From contig NZ_JPGL01000052.1 in NCBI RefSeq assembly GCF_000732615.1, positions 1 to 64,000 of the forward strand: DNA of 64,000 nt. The letters are read 5' to 3'. Source of the stretch: Burkholderia paludis. GTDB taxonomy: Bacteria; Pseudomonadota; Gammaproteobacteria; Burkholderiales; Burkholderiaceae. Below, piece by piece: positions 55,355 to 64,000 of this stretch (position 1 is the stretch's first letter; every line of letters begins with the position of its first letter). Both the position numbers and the translations under genes were made by a program. The notes under the pieces were generated by a model. That model was given only the letters and a program-made list of their open reading frames with translations. It made no database searches and was not told where the DNA came from.

Positions 55355-56647
55355 CTACCACTGCGCGTCCAGCCCCGAATCACAGCAACTGACCGAGCGG
55401 GCAAGACTTCGTTCGTCAGTGGCCCGCATGCGACACTCCGGCACGGCCGTTGCGACGGCAACACCGGCTCGATCTTTATCTAGAGCGTGCGCATCGAGGT
55501 TCGAGCGCGTGATCCGAACATAGCTGCGATGATCAGGCAAAAATGCAACCCAAAGCATGTTGCTGCGGTCCTCGTTCGTGCCTCTGTCGGAGAGCTCCCT
55601 ATCCGGCCCTACCTCGTAGGCCGGCATCGCTACTTTGGCCCGATAGCACTCGTACATATTCGTTGCTGCGCCATCCGTGATTGGTTCAAACCAGGCCAAG
55701 TTCATTTTTCCGCCGGACCGACCATCGGACGGCACCACGGCAATGTTGACAAAACCACCGCGTCCACCCTCGTATTCAACTTCACGGACGACATTTGGAA
55801 CCTGCTTTGTTCCCGCCTTGATTCTTCCCATTTCAGGGAACATGCCGTCCTCACGCGGCGCCACGAAAGATCCGTTCCCCCACCAATTCGCAACCGAAAT
55901 TCCCGTGAGAACGTACGCGTCCACACTGGGCTGCGATGTTGGCCTGACGCCATGCATGGAAAGATTGCGGATCTCGCCCTCGCCGGCATTGAGCACTTTG
56001 ACAGTAACAGGCATGGGTGCCCATGCGCCCTGCGTCTCCTGAGAGGGGGCGAGATCGTGCACCGCATCCCCCTCGCGTTCATGGCCAAGCCATCGAACGC
56101 GCAGACGATTGCCGGGGAGAAACGTCAAGGACAAGATCGTGCGCGTAATGCCCAATTTTTCAGGCAAGGAAATCGGTGCCGTCACGCTGTGCACCTGCGA
56201 CGTACCTTCAATTCGCTGCGACACCGACCACGTGACATGCAGAATGTCCTCGCCAGGTTGGGGCGGTATATCCGGGTGCACGGTGAGAGTCGGTTGGTCA
56301 TCGCTCCAGTACGACTTTCCGGGACTAATGCCGTACTCGAGTATGTTCTGTCCATCGACGTGATGCAATTTGCAGCTCGGGTAACATGCCCGCTCACCAG
56401 ACACTGAATACAGGGCTGGAATTACCGTGACTCTGAACACCTGATTGTCACCGGCTTCGTCCAGCGCGTTGTGTGCCTCGGCGAGTATTTCATGCGCGTT
56501 CGAGCCTGACTCTGCATTTGAAAGGGGCGTCGGTAGCTGCACGTCAGCAGGGTTGCAAGCAACCATCGCAGGCAAGACGAGTGCACTAACGATATTCGTG
56601 AATAGTCTGTGCGCAATCGGTTTCAGACGTGCTAAAAATGGCGTCAT
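55355..56647 (-). CDS. Predicted lipoprotein or exported protein of unknown function
   Basis: This 430-residue protein begins MTPFLARLKPIAHRLFTNIV and continues ALVLPAMVACNPADV, a plausible lipoprotein signal with Cys at about residue 31. A central block is beta-rich (LSLTFLPGNRLRVRWLGHE, MPVTVKVLNAGEGEIRNL). I do not recognise the family. ATG 56647 is preferred to 56707 because it starts the signal-like sequence. It is in the accessory segment downstream of the IS66 remnant. Confidence 0.6.
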   Translation of the reverse strand: MTPFLARLKPIAHRLFTNIVSALVLPAMVACNPADVQLPTPLSNAESGSNAHEILAEAHNALDEAGDNQVFRVTVIPALYSVSGERACYPSCKLHHVDGQNILEYGISPGKSYWSDDQPTLTVHPDIPPQPGEDILHVTWSVSQRIEGTSQVHSVTAPISLPEKLGITRTILSLTFLPGNRLRVRWLGHEREGDAVHDLAPSQETQGAWAPMPVTVKVLNAGEGEIRNLSMHGVRPTSQPSVDAYVLTGISVANWWGNGSFVAPREDGMFPEMGRIKAGTKQVPNVVREVEYEGGRGGFVNIAVVPSDGRSGGKMNLAWFEPITDGAATNMYECYRAKVAMPAYEVGPDRELSDRGTNEDRSNMLWVAFLPDHRSYVRITRSNLDAHALDKDRAGVAVATAVPECRMRATDERSLARSVSCCDSGLDAQW

Positions 56648-57495
56648 GCTGGTTAATAGGGCTTCGAAGGGGATTATGCAGAGGGGCCAAGGTGGGCCGA
56701 TCATCACATATCAACTACGGCAGGCCAATCGAACGGCACTTTTGCGGGACCGCTTCCGGCCCGAACATGGGCAGCGGGCCACATTTCGTTTGAGTGCTCG
56801 CGCGCCGACAAACTTGACTACCTCTTCGCTGCCGCCGGTTGCTCACGTCGAACTCATCCGGGGGCATCGCGTATCACTCATTGTCAAAGGCCTTCGCTAC
56901 GGTAATGATCGAGCGCTTACAGTGCTCCTGCCCGGCTCCGTGCAAGGTCGTCACCGCCGGCTGCGCAGTTGTGCCGCGGCCAGACCCGAAGTAACGGAGC
57001 GGGGCGACGCAAAGTATGTGTTCGTCAGGGCCAGTGCCAAGGTCAACAACCTAGCACAGAAAACCATCAGCCCGCCGGTGGACGTGAGCGGCGCATGCGC
57101 GGATTTCGTGCCTCGAAGCACACACTCACGCTAGTCGCGCGATCGTCGACCGATCCGTTGGCGTTTCGCCTTGTAGCGGTATCTGCTGCGTGCCTGCCTC
57201 CATCGCAAACACTTCGGCATACGTTTTTCGACATCGCGACACTTCGTCGATGTCGCCCGGAATCCGTCTGCGGCATGAAGCAATCGGCCGCTTTCACGGT
57301 CCTTGTGAACCTACTCAGTTGGCTGACAATTCGGCCGGACGATCTTACGGGCGGTAAGCGTTGTCAAGCATTGCAAAATCACCCGTACGGCGCTTGTCGA
57401 CTGAAATGGGATCACGCAACATGGATTCCATAATTTGCCGAACTTGGTATTCGGCAATCACGGTGTTATTTCCGATTCGATGGGTTGTATGAAAT
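56648..57495. other. Accessory region without a recognisable gene
   Basis: The 848 bp keep one plus-strand frame open to 57134, but its product is Arg/Ala-rich without a domain. It is probably decayed or non-coding DNA of the accessory segment. Confidence 0.4.
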
Positions 57496-57753
57496 ATGAT
57501 GAAACAATTATCAATCGCCATTCGGCTGCCGGACTATGCACGTTACGTGCTGATTGATGCGGCAAAGTTCGGTATCGATCGAATCGATCAGGTTGCAGAA
57601 AGATTGCGAGCGGAATATCCCGACGCCTTTCATTCCGAGGAATCTCTTCCGGAGCGAGGCTTCGTGCACCCGCCGATGACAGGGATTCCACACCGCCGGC
57701 ACACATACAAGCAATTCCCGCCGTTACTTATTTCCAGGCCAATCGTTCCGTGA
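57496..57753 (+). CDS. Small uncharacterised protein
   Basis: This 85-residue frame has a helical N-terminal half (MMKQLSIAIRLPDYARYVLI, then IDQVAERLRAEYPDAF) and a His/Pro-rich C-terminus. No ribosome site is clear. The local DNA has lower GC than the rest of the window, in keeping with foreign origin. Function is unknown. Confidence 0.45.
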   Translation: MMKQLSIAIRLPDYARYVLIDAAKFGIDRIDQVAERLRAEYPDAFHSEESLPERGFVHPPMTGIPHRRHTYKQFPPLLISRPIVP

Positions 57754-57977
57754 TGTCGGTTCACGTTTCCAATAATATTCAATAATTATTCTTTGTCGCA
57801 TTAATTAAATATATTAAAAAATACGGGAAAGCCAGTATATTTCTGAAACTTGTTGTGTGCTGGTTGATGAATCGCTCAAGCTGGCAGAGCCATATCCGTT
57901 ATGGAGGGTTCGGCGCATTCAGGCTCCGGAAACCTCTTGCGGCGCCTGGCTCCGTGGTGTTTCGCATCTCTGGCTGT

Positions 57978-58481
57978 CTATCCGGTTATTTCAATGCAAC
58001 GCCAGTGAGAATTTGCAGGTATACACGGGTTTGGATGCCATAAATCGTTCTCTTTATCCGCCGTGCGCCAGCGGAAATCAATGTGATCGACTATTCCCCA
58101 ATTGTCGCTATCGGTTGAATAAGGCCACTCAGTAGATATGTGTAATTTGTTTGCGGAAACACGGTAATACGTGTCGCCCATGAAGTAACCGCGTATGTGC
58201 TTGAAATAGTGCTGACCATTCTTGGTTCCGAGATACCACAATCGATCGTAGCGGCTATCCGGCTGGTTTTTTCGTCGACCCATATCGGCCAGCATGGCGT
58301 CCAGTGTGAGCGGACGACTGATGTAACCCGATGACAGCCAGACGGCTCCACCCATTATCATGTTATCCAGGATTGGCAAACGGCTGAGGAAACCAAGAGA
58401 CGCGAGTGCGACCACACACCAGCAGCACAGCAAGAAGCGCTTGCCAACGGGTTTCCCATTTCGTGATTTTGGCGATTTCAT
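57978..58481 (-). CDS. Membrane-anchored protein of unknown function
   Basis: This 167-residue protein has a basic N-terminus, then one hydrophobic helix at about residues 15-34 (RFLLCCWCVVALASLGFLSR), and an extracytoplasmic domain rich in Tyr and Trp (HYFKHIRGYFMGDTYYRVSA, WGIVDHIDFRW). The composition is protein-like, but I see no known family. The flanking DNA is AT-rich. Its small size, single anchor and lack of operon partners would suit an immunity or accessory protein, but this is speculation. Confidence 0.6.
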   Translation of the reverse strand: MKSPKSRNGKPVGKRFLLCCWCVVALASLGFLSRLPILDNMIMGGAVWLSSGYISRPLTLDAMLADMGRRKNQPDSRYDRLWYLGTKNGQHYFKHIRGYFMGDTYYRVSANKLHISTEWPYSTDSDNWGIVDHIDFRWRTADKENDLWHPNPCIPANSHWRCIEITG

Positions 58482-58874
58482 GATGTTATGGATTGGGCTG
58501 AACGTTCAGGCCACTTCGTTATACCTGTCTCGGGGCTATATGTGCCCGATTTGCCGCCCGGCCCAGTGCGCGGGACTTTGCCGCAACCGAGACGCACCGG
58601 GGCAACGGTTTTGCGGGCGGCGGGCACAACCGGCGAAGCATTGTCGCACGGGGCCTAGAACAGTCGACGGCATCCACCGTCGGACTGGTCGGCTAGCTGT
58701 AAAGCCTTGCCGGATAGGGGCGTGACTTTCGGTACGGTGCGTCCTTCGTCGGAGCGATTGTTGACGCTTCGACGTTGGAGGCGAGCGACTGCTTCCGGCC
58801 GCTCACCACCCTATACCGGAGCGTGACAATCGCTTCGGGTGTGCGCTCTCGTTCAATCGGCATGACCGGTGGTT
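58482..58874. other. Intergenic region, no convincing gene
   Basis: About 390 bp lie upstream of the membrane-anchored gene and after the GNAT gene. No coding signal or clear repeat was found. Confidence 0.4.
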
Positions 58875-59399
58875 TCAAATTGTCGCGCCGTCAAGGTGGC
58901 GCTCATAGTGAATCTGGTCATGCCAGGTTCCGTGAAGCCGCATGCTGCGTCGCGAAATTCCGTACGTAGCGAATCCGTTGCGCTCCAGCACGCGAGAAGA
59001 GGCCTGATTATCAACGCGGACTTGTGCTTCGATTCGCCATAAATCCAGGTCGACCAGGGCCGTTCGCAATACCAGTCTGACGGCCTGAGATGCATATCCG
59101 AGTCCGGCGTAGCGCTCACCGATACGATAGCCAAGAGAAGCTTTGCTGAAATAAGGTCGTACTACGCCGGTGAGGTTCACCCTGCCAACAATCACTCCGT
59201 CTTGCTTCAGGAGATGCTGATAGGCTCTGTCGTTTCGGGCGTCACTCGTTGCTGCCGCGATTGCATTTCGCACCGACTCGATGCTGTAGTAACTGTCATC
59301 CCGAGCTTGAACCCAGCGTTCAAACCATGCCCTGTTGTCGACCTCGAACTGCAACAGGGGTACCGCATCGTCTAGCGTCGGGTGGCGGATTTCCAGCAT
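58875..59399 (-). CDS. GNAT acetyltransferase (RimJ/RimL-like)
   Basis: This 174-residue N-acetyltransferase resembles the RimJ/RimL/SpeG-like group. The acetyl-CoA loop region is in GYRIGERYAGLGYASQAVRL, followed by LDLWRIEAQVRVDNQASSRV and LERNGFATYG, typical of this subfamily. The substrate may be a protein N-terminus or a small amine. It stands alone within the accessory segment. Confidence 0.88.
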   Translation of the reverse strand: MLEIRHPTLDDAVPLLQFEVDNRAWFERWVQARDDSYYSIESVRNAIAAATSDARNDRAYQHLLKQDGVIVGRVNLTGVVRPYFSKASLGYRIGERYAGLGYASQAVRLVLRTALVDLDLWRIEAQVRVDNQASSRVLERNGFATYGISRRSMRLHGTWHDQIHYERHLDGATI

Positions 59400-59527
59400 T
59401 TTTTGAATGAGGTAAGAGCGGCTCGTTTTCCGGGAAGATGGATTGCCTGTGCTGTCGGACAGGGCTCATCCGACGATTGTCGATGATTTATCCGGTGCTG
59501 TCGAACGTCTCGACGTGGCGGATCCGG

Positions 59528-59968
59528 TCAGGTGTTTGGGCGGCACCGATACAGACTCGCATGGCCAAGCTCGTACTCCCGGAGCGGGCCAAGTCGAATC
59601 TCGTCGGCATTCAATTGGCTTGCGAGCTTCACATATGCAAACACGGATATCGATTTCGGGTTCGTGATATCGGCCGGTCTCACGTCGATTGATACGCGCC
59701 TGTAACCATCCGGCTGGCCGATGCGTTCCAGTAGATCCATTGCTGCCAATGTTTCCACGTCGACCTCGAACACCTGCCCCTTGACATGCTCGCCCCGGCC
59801 GGCGTGCAGGACTAGCCATGGCGAGTGACGTTCGCCCACGAGATACAGCGGATAGAGATCTTCCGTCTCGAAGTTGCCGCCGAGGCGAGTGCCTTTGTTG
59901 ACTGCGAAGTTGGGGAAGCCCTCTTTCAGCGTTCCAAATACAAAGATTCTGTGCGTGGCGTTTGACAT
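59528..59968 (-). CDS. Gamma-glutamylcyclotransferase-like protein (AIG2/GGCT fold)
   Basis: This 146-residue protein begins with the characteristic VFGTLKEGFPN motif (the YGSL-type substrate loop of the fold). It continues with GQVFEVDVETLAAMDLLERI, containing the conserved acidic segment near the catalytic Glu, and ends with VFAYVK. Such enzymes form 5-oxoproline from gamma-glutamyl amines. ATG 59968 is used, and the upstream frame to 60379 is low-complexity. Confidence 0.8.
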   Translation of the reverse strand: MSNATHRIFVFGTLKEGFPNFAVNKGTRLGGNFETEDLYPLYLVGERHSPWLVLHAGRGEHVKGQVFEVDVETLAAMDLLERIGQPDGYRRVSIDVRPADITNPKSISVFAYVKLASQLNADEIRLGPLREYELGHASLYRCRPNT

Positions 59969-60588
59969 GGCGGCGTGCTCGATTCGCAAGTCGATTGCTC
60001 TTCGGTTCAGTTGAATCCGAAATCGGAAGACATGACTATGTGTTGTCAATATTCGGGCGTCCAGGAACGGCGCTGGCGGACCGGCGGTTCGAAAATCATT
60101 CGCTATCGATTGGCGTTGATTGCCGATTAGCCGACAGTCGCCGACTGTTGCCAGACGCGATCGTCCGCTGTCGACTGCGGACTCGACATGAGCGATCAAT
60201 GATCGACATCCCTCAGAGAAGCCGGTAGACGGGTACTCGACCCCGTCGCCTCGGCCGAACCGTGAATTTGGGGGGGCTAGGCGGGTTAGTCTGGCTTTCA
60301 GGTCGGTTCGGGGCGTCGCGCTATCCGCAGACACACCCGAGGCGATGCCAGACATGCACGACCATGCCCACGCTCCCATATTGACGCCTTCCGACGGTTT
60401 GTATGGGAGATCCTTCGTCTCTGTTTCACTGCCCCGTTGACGCTACGCAGCTTGACGCGCGTTGCATTGACGGGTGAATCTGCTGCCGTGCGGAAAAATA
60501 CATCGTCCCGAAGCAGTTTTCGGCGTGAGTAAAACACGCAAGATGCGCGGCCTGCTTGAGATATCAGGCAAGATGCCAATTGCCCGCG
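59969..60588. other. Intergenic region, no convincing gene
   Basis: The 620 bp contain only long, low-complexity frames. A short run of G residues occurs near 60270. No RNA gene or terminator with T run was recognised. Confidence 0.4.
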
Positions 60589-61209
60589 TTACCGGCCGAG
60601 TTGGACTAGGAATTCGTCACGGAGTATCGCAGCCAGCTTATCGACATCGTTCCTCTCGTCGTCATGGTAAATGACACCCATTCCGAGTGCACGAGGCGCA
60701 ACCAGGTTTTCGGGATTGTTGTCGATGAAGACACTTTCTTCCGGTTTTACTTCGAGGCATCGCAAGGCGTGTTCAAACACAGCTGGGCCGTCTTTTCCTG
60801 ATCCGAATTCGGCTGACACGACTATCGGGTTGAACAAGGAATCGAGGTCTTGCGACTTCCTCAAGCAATCGATTCGATCTTTTTTATTGTCGGTGATAAT
60901 TCCGAGCCTGTAATCGTGTCTCAGCCGGTGCGCCAGCGCGAACATGGAATCGTTTGCCGGCGTGCTGAGAAACGCCTGTTCGAGCAGGGCGAAGTCAATC
61001 GTGCAATGCATTTCCTCGCAGATAGCGTCCCAAATCTCGCCGTGCGTGGTCTTCCCGACAAGTAGCGCCTGGTTGTATGGTGCGAATGCCCGTCGTAGCG
61101 TCTCGAATTCGACCGCCGTCATTTTGCTCAGATGCTTGTTGGTTGTCAGCGAGCCTGTCTTGTCCGTCGTCAACACGCCATCGTAGTCGAAGAATATTGC
61201 CTTTATCAC
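60589..61209 (-). CDS. HAD-superfamily hydrolase
   Basis: This 206-residue phosphatase-like protein has the HAD motifs. The N-terminal nucleophile region is FFDYDGVLTTD (D8, D10). Motif II is near ITDNKKDR, and the acidic motif is VFIDNNPENL. GTG 61209 is chosen for an AGGAAA ribosome site about 9 nt upstream, placing motif I at the proper distance. The substrate is unknown. Confidence 0.88.
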   Translation of the reverse strand: MIKAIFFDYDGVLTTDKTGSLTTNKHLSKMTAVEFETLRRAFAPYNQALLVGKTTHGEIWDAICEEMHCTIDFALLEQAFLSTPANDSMFALAHRLRHDYRLGIITDNKKDRIDCLRKSQDLDSLFNPIVVSAEFGSGKDGPAVFEHALRCLEVKPEESVFIDNNPENLVAPRALGMGVIYHDDERNDVDKLAAILRDEFLVQLGR

Positions 61210-61599
61210 GTGCGTTCTTTCCTGTCGAGAAGGGAGGCCGTCATTCATGGTTACGCAGAGCAAGTCATGCAGCTCAAACGTATCGGTTGCTCGTAGGGTG
61301 GGCGTGGTCGCCGCAGGGATGCGGCGTGCTGCACGACAATTGTCAGCGATCTCTGCGGTAGTGTCGAATGTCCCTGCGTGGCAGGGGTAGCCGTCGGTCG
61401 TGACCGTCAAGGACACTGCTAAACTCGGGTGGCCAAAGTAACTTTTCCCGGTCACATGAGCACGCAACCCGCGGCAGCACCTGAGGCCATCCCCCAAATT
61501 CCGCTGCAATACCTGCGTATGACCCGATAAGGCGTCGCGTCCACATGCGTAGTCAGTTGCGCATTTTCATTCGATGAACGTTTGCTGCCTGAACACAAC
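61210..61599. other. Intergenic region between HAD and GNAT genes
   Basis: About 390 bp lie between divergent genes. A minus-strand frame reading SLAVSLTVTTDGYPCHAG has a faint transposase flavour but is too short to call. Confidence 0.35.
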
Positions 61600-62211
61600 A
61601 TGCACGGTACAAAACTATCGATAGCGCCACTCACGCATCAGTTTTTTGAATCGGCGTTGGTCTTGCTGGATGCGGCGTTCAAGGAAGATCCTACGCTTGC
61701 CTGGTGCCTGTTCGCCGAACACTGGGGATTCGACGAGCGCCGGACAAATTATCCAAGAAGCTATTTGAGCTATCACCACGATGTCCTCATGCCTGCCTTG
61801 GGCGTGTGGCGTAACCGTGACCTCGTTGCCGCGAGTTACTTCGCCCCGTCATCCTGCACCGAATCTGCCGGCAAGCTCGCCGAGCTGGGGCGCCAGATCG
61901 CGAGCGGCTGTGGTGAACTGGCGTTGGGGAGAATCGATTCGCTTCGCGAGAGTCCTGACTTGCACTCCCGTGATGCGAATTCGAGCAGGATCGAGTTCAT
62001 CGGAGTATCGCCGATGCTGCAAGGCGAGGGGATCGGGGCCACGCTCCTGAAAGCGACGTTGGCGCATCTTCGCGAGATTGAACCATGCGGGCCGATTTCC
62101 CTGGAAACGGCGGAGCCGCGCAATATTCCGTTCTATGAGCGCCATGGATTTGCGGTCGAGGCGCGCATCGAGCGTGCGGGACTGACGCAGTATCGCTTGT
62201 CGATCGGCTAG
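61600..62211 (+). CDS. GNAT acetyltransferase
   Basis: This 203-residue N-acetyltransferase has the acetyl-CoA binding motif region EFIGVSPMLQGEGIGATLLK and the ending LETAEPRNIPFYERHGFAVE. This layout is common to small-molecule and antibiotic-type GNATs. ATG 61600 is chosen, and a TTG at 61582 could add six residues. No ribosome site is strong. It is convergent with the AraC gene. Confidence 0.88.
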   Translation: MHGTKLSIAPLTHQFFESALVLLDAAFKEDPTLAWCLFAEHWGFDERRTNYPRSYLSYHHDVLMPALGVWRNRDLVAASYFAPSSCTESAGKLAELGRQIASGCGELALGRIDSLRESPDLHSRDANSSRIEFIGVSPMLQGEGIGATLLKATLAHLREIEPCGPISLETAEPRNIPFYERHGFAVEARIERAGLTQYRLSIG

Positions 62212-62243
62212 TTGCCCCGCTGGCTCGGAGTGGAAGACGAGCG

Positions 62244-63338
62244 TCACCGTTGGCAAAGGAGCGACGCCACTTCGCCCGACAACATCGCAATCCGGCTGAC
62301 CAAGCCATCCTTGCGCGTTGAAGAGGGTAGCTCTTCGAACATCAGCTTATAGTCCTGGGAGAAGTGGCCGAGGTGTCGGAAACCCCATCGCCAGGCGACG
62401 TCCTGAACCGACAGCGGTTCCGCGGCAAGCAGCGCACGACGACACGCGCTCAGTCGGACCGCCTTCAGGAAGTGCGCGGGAGATTTGCCAACCACCGACG
62501 TGCAGTAGTTTTGCAGTGTCCTGCGGGTGACGTGCAGATGGTCGCACAGGCGCTCGAGCCGCACCGCCTCGTCGACGGAGTCGCAGTCGTCCAATACCAG
62601 CGCGCGTGCACGTATGACGACATTCAATCTGTCCCGAAAGCGACGATCTTTCTGAAACGCGGAGTCCCCATCGCACACTATGCACAGCATGTCGAGCAAC
62701 TGGTCGAGCATCCCGTCCAGCATCGCATGTTCCGGCGGCGTCCCCTCATCGCCGGTGCGCAGGATGGCCTCGATCAATGCCGTCAGTTCGCGATGCGTCT
62801 CGACGGACATTGCCGTTGCGTGCAATGCCGACCGATGCATCGGGTTGAGCCCGAGGCGTTCGCGTCGCAGCATCCACTCCGATTGCTCGATCAGGACACC
62901 ATAGATACCGAACTTCTTCGGCGTGGAAAGGCTGAACATCTCGTTGTCGGTGGCATTCATCAACATCGGTGCGGCGTCGGTCATATCGTGGCCGCAAAAT
63001 CCAAGGTCCCGATATGCGCCATGGTCCGGTATGCCGATCCAGATCGACCCGCGCCACGGCATGCATTGCTGAAAGGTCAACTGCTCCGTGTATTCGTGAA
63101 ATACCTGAGTGCGAGGGGCATCGCTCCAGATTTCCCGTAGAGACCCTGCAAACCGGCCTCTGGAAAGCTGATCGTATTCCTGCGACCAGTCATGAATCGA
63201 ATCGGCGTGTTGATGCACGTCGCTGGTGCGCATTCGCCGATATTGCACTCGACTGATGCGTGGGCCGGGGGGGCGGTCTGCAGCGTGCGCGGTGCACGCA
63301 GTGGCGTCTGGGGGGCTCGGGAAGGAATGGGGCATCAT
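62244..63338 (-). CDS. AraC-family transcriptional regulator (EutR-like)
   Basis: This 364-residue regulator has an N-terminal sensing domain (about 40-240) and a C-terminal AraC DNA-binding domain (about 260-350). The latter includes LCDHLHVTRRTLQNYCTSVV and VAWRWGFRHLGHFSQDYK. The arrangement resembles EutR-type regulators. The start is at one of two adjacent ATGs behind GAGAGAGCC. It is divergent from a phosphotransferase gene, whose substrate (perhaps an amino alcohol) may be its inducer. Confidence 0.88.
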   Translation of the reverse strand: MMPHSFPSPPDATACTAHAADRPPGPRISRVQYRRMRTSDVHQHADSIHDWSQEYDQLSRGRFAGSLREIWSDAPRTQVFHEYTEQLTFQQCMPWRGSIWIGIPDHGAYRDLGFCGHDMTDAAPMLMNATDNEMFSLSTPKKFGIYGVLIEQSEWMLRRERLGLNPMHRSALHATAMSVETHRELTALIEAILRTGDEGTPPEHAMLDGMLDQLLDMLCIVCDGDSAFQKDRRFRDRLNVVIRARALVLDDCDSVDEAVRLERLCDHLHVTRRTLQNYCTSVVGKSPAHFLKAVRLSACRRALLAAEPLSVQDVAWRWGFRHLGHFSQDYKLMFEELPSSTRKDGLVSRIAMLSGEVASLLCQR

Positions 63339-63514
63339 TTGGCTCTCTCGACAGATACACCTGACCGAGCAAACGTAATGCCAGCTCGTTTGCCCCGCTT
63401 ATCCCGTTCCGGAAAAAATCTCCGTCGCCATCGATATTGCCGGATCCGGATAGGTGCTTCGTTCGTTGCGTAGGTCAAATGCAGTCATCGGAACCCATCC
63501 AGCGGAACCCGCCC

Positions 63515-64000
63515 ATGACTCCATCTACCCTTGAACATCCCCGCACGCTTCAGGCGCTCGAGCGAATTCGCAGACTGCCGTGCTGGCGCGGCGAACCGGA
63601 AGCCGTAGAAGCACTCGCGGGCGGCATAACCAACCAGAACTATCGGGTCAGCGCCGACGGAGCGACCTACGTGGTGCGTCTTGGCGGCAATATTCCCGCC
63701 AACCACGTGATGCGCTTCAATGAGCATGCAGCGAGCCAGGCCGCGGCTGACCTGGGATTATCCCCATCTGTTCGATACGCGGAAGATGACGTACTGGTCA
63801 TCGACTATCTCCCCTCCCGCACGCTGAAGCCCCATCAGATCGGCGATCATCTGCCGGGCATTCTTTCATTGCTGCGGCGCACACACGCCGGCATGGCGAG
63901 CAGACTGCGCGGCCCCGCGCTCTCGTACTGGTTGTTTCATGTCATTCAGGACAACCTGCACACGCTTCGCGAGCACCGGTTCGACGCCGATCTGGACACG
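63515..64000 (+). CDS. Choline/aminoglycoside kinase-type phosphotransferase (partial)
   Basis: The first 162 codons of a phosphotransferase are present, and the window ends before the stop. They show the small lobe of the APH/choline-kinase fold: a glycine-rich segment LAGGITNQNYRVS, the conserved lobe YVVRLGG, and the hinge-like VLVIDYLPSRTLKP. Choline or ethanolamine kinase is the best guess, since the family phosphorylates hydroxyl groups of small amines and the divergent AraC gene looks EutR-like. The catalytic loop lies beyond the window. Confidence 0.8.
   Translation, partial: MTPSTLEHPRTLQALERIRRLPCWRGEPEAVEALAGGITNQNYRVSADGATYVVRLGGNIPANHVMRFNEHAASQAAADLGLSPSVRYAEDDVLVIDYLPSRTLKPHQIGDHLPGILSLLRRTHAGMASRLRGPALSYWLFHVIQDNLHTLREHRFDADLDT

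Noticed and set aside
61250..61470. Minus-strand segment SLAVSLTVTTDGYPCHAG resembling a DDE transposase strand
   Set aside because: Only a short stretch matches the idea and no other transposase motif or terminal repeat is present.
1..64000. CRISPR array, rRNA operon or complete tRNA gene
   Set aside because: No regularly spaced repeats, no rRNA-like sequence and no full cloverleaf were found. The only tRNA-like sequence is the 3'-half at 54029.

Overview
The window is a high-GC stretch that reads as a secondary replicon of a Burkholderia-type beta-proteobacterium. The evidence is a cytochrome bo3 operon end, a classical Burkholderia trimeric porin, a short H-NS-like protein, a DUF3331 protein, many LysR-type regulators, and three-gene efflux operons joined by GTGA start/stop overlaps. 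The genus is an inference from gene families, not from a database match.

Layout. 1-6900: end of the cyo operon, a DUF3331 relic, an HXXEE membrane protein, a porin, a LysR regulator, and a divergent pair of a PhlG-type C-C hydrolase and an IclR regulator separated by a 44-bp palindrome. 7900-10500: an OmpR-type regulator whose receiver has lost its phosphorylation residues, a short membrane peptide and a lipoprotein. 10879-18498: an RND efflux operon (inner-membrane pump, adaptor and outer-membrane factor on the minus strand) divergent from a complete two-component system. 19330-28615: a catabolic island. It contains an EthD-like protein, a LysR regulator, and a plus-strand operon of extradiol-type dioxygenase, FAD monooxygenase, BKACE beta-keto acid cleavage enzyme, C-C alpha/beta hydrolase and metal-dependent cyclase/hydrolase, followed by an outer-membrane channel. 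Just upstream lies a decayed, internally deleted second copy of parts of this cluster that also holds an IclR fragment. This links the PhlG/IclR pair to the same pathway.

28754-40500: a CPBP intramembrane protease with a 19-bp palindromic operator, an asparaginase, exported and cytoplasmic hypotheticals, a second valyl-tRNA synthetase of the archaeal/rickettsial type, an H-NS-like protein and three regulators. 40592-45506: a siderophore-interacting reductase followed upstream by an EmrB/EmrA/NodT-type export operon. 46516-51206: a four-gene archaic (Csu-like, spore-coat-U) chaperone-usher pilus operon. 52078-53667: a methyl-accepting chemotaxis protein.

From about 54029 the sequence becomes accessory. 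A tRNA-Gly(CCC) 3'-half relic (a possible integration scar) is followed by a winged-helix protein, an internally deleted IS66 element, several unrecognised genes, GNAT acetyltransferases, a gamma-glutamylcyclotransferase-like protein and a HAD hydrolase. The window ends with an AraC regulator divergent from an aminoglycoside/choline-kinase-type phosphotransferase cut by the window edge.

Most notable are the apparently undescribed aromatic or diketone degradation cluster with its decayed twin, the IclR palindrome, the phosphorylation-dead response regulator, the extra ValRS and the tRNA-Gly scar. No intact rRNA or tRNA gene and no CRISPR array were seen.
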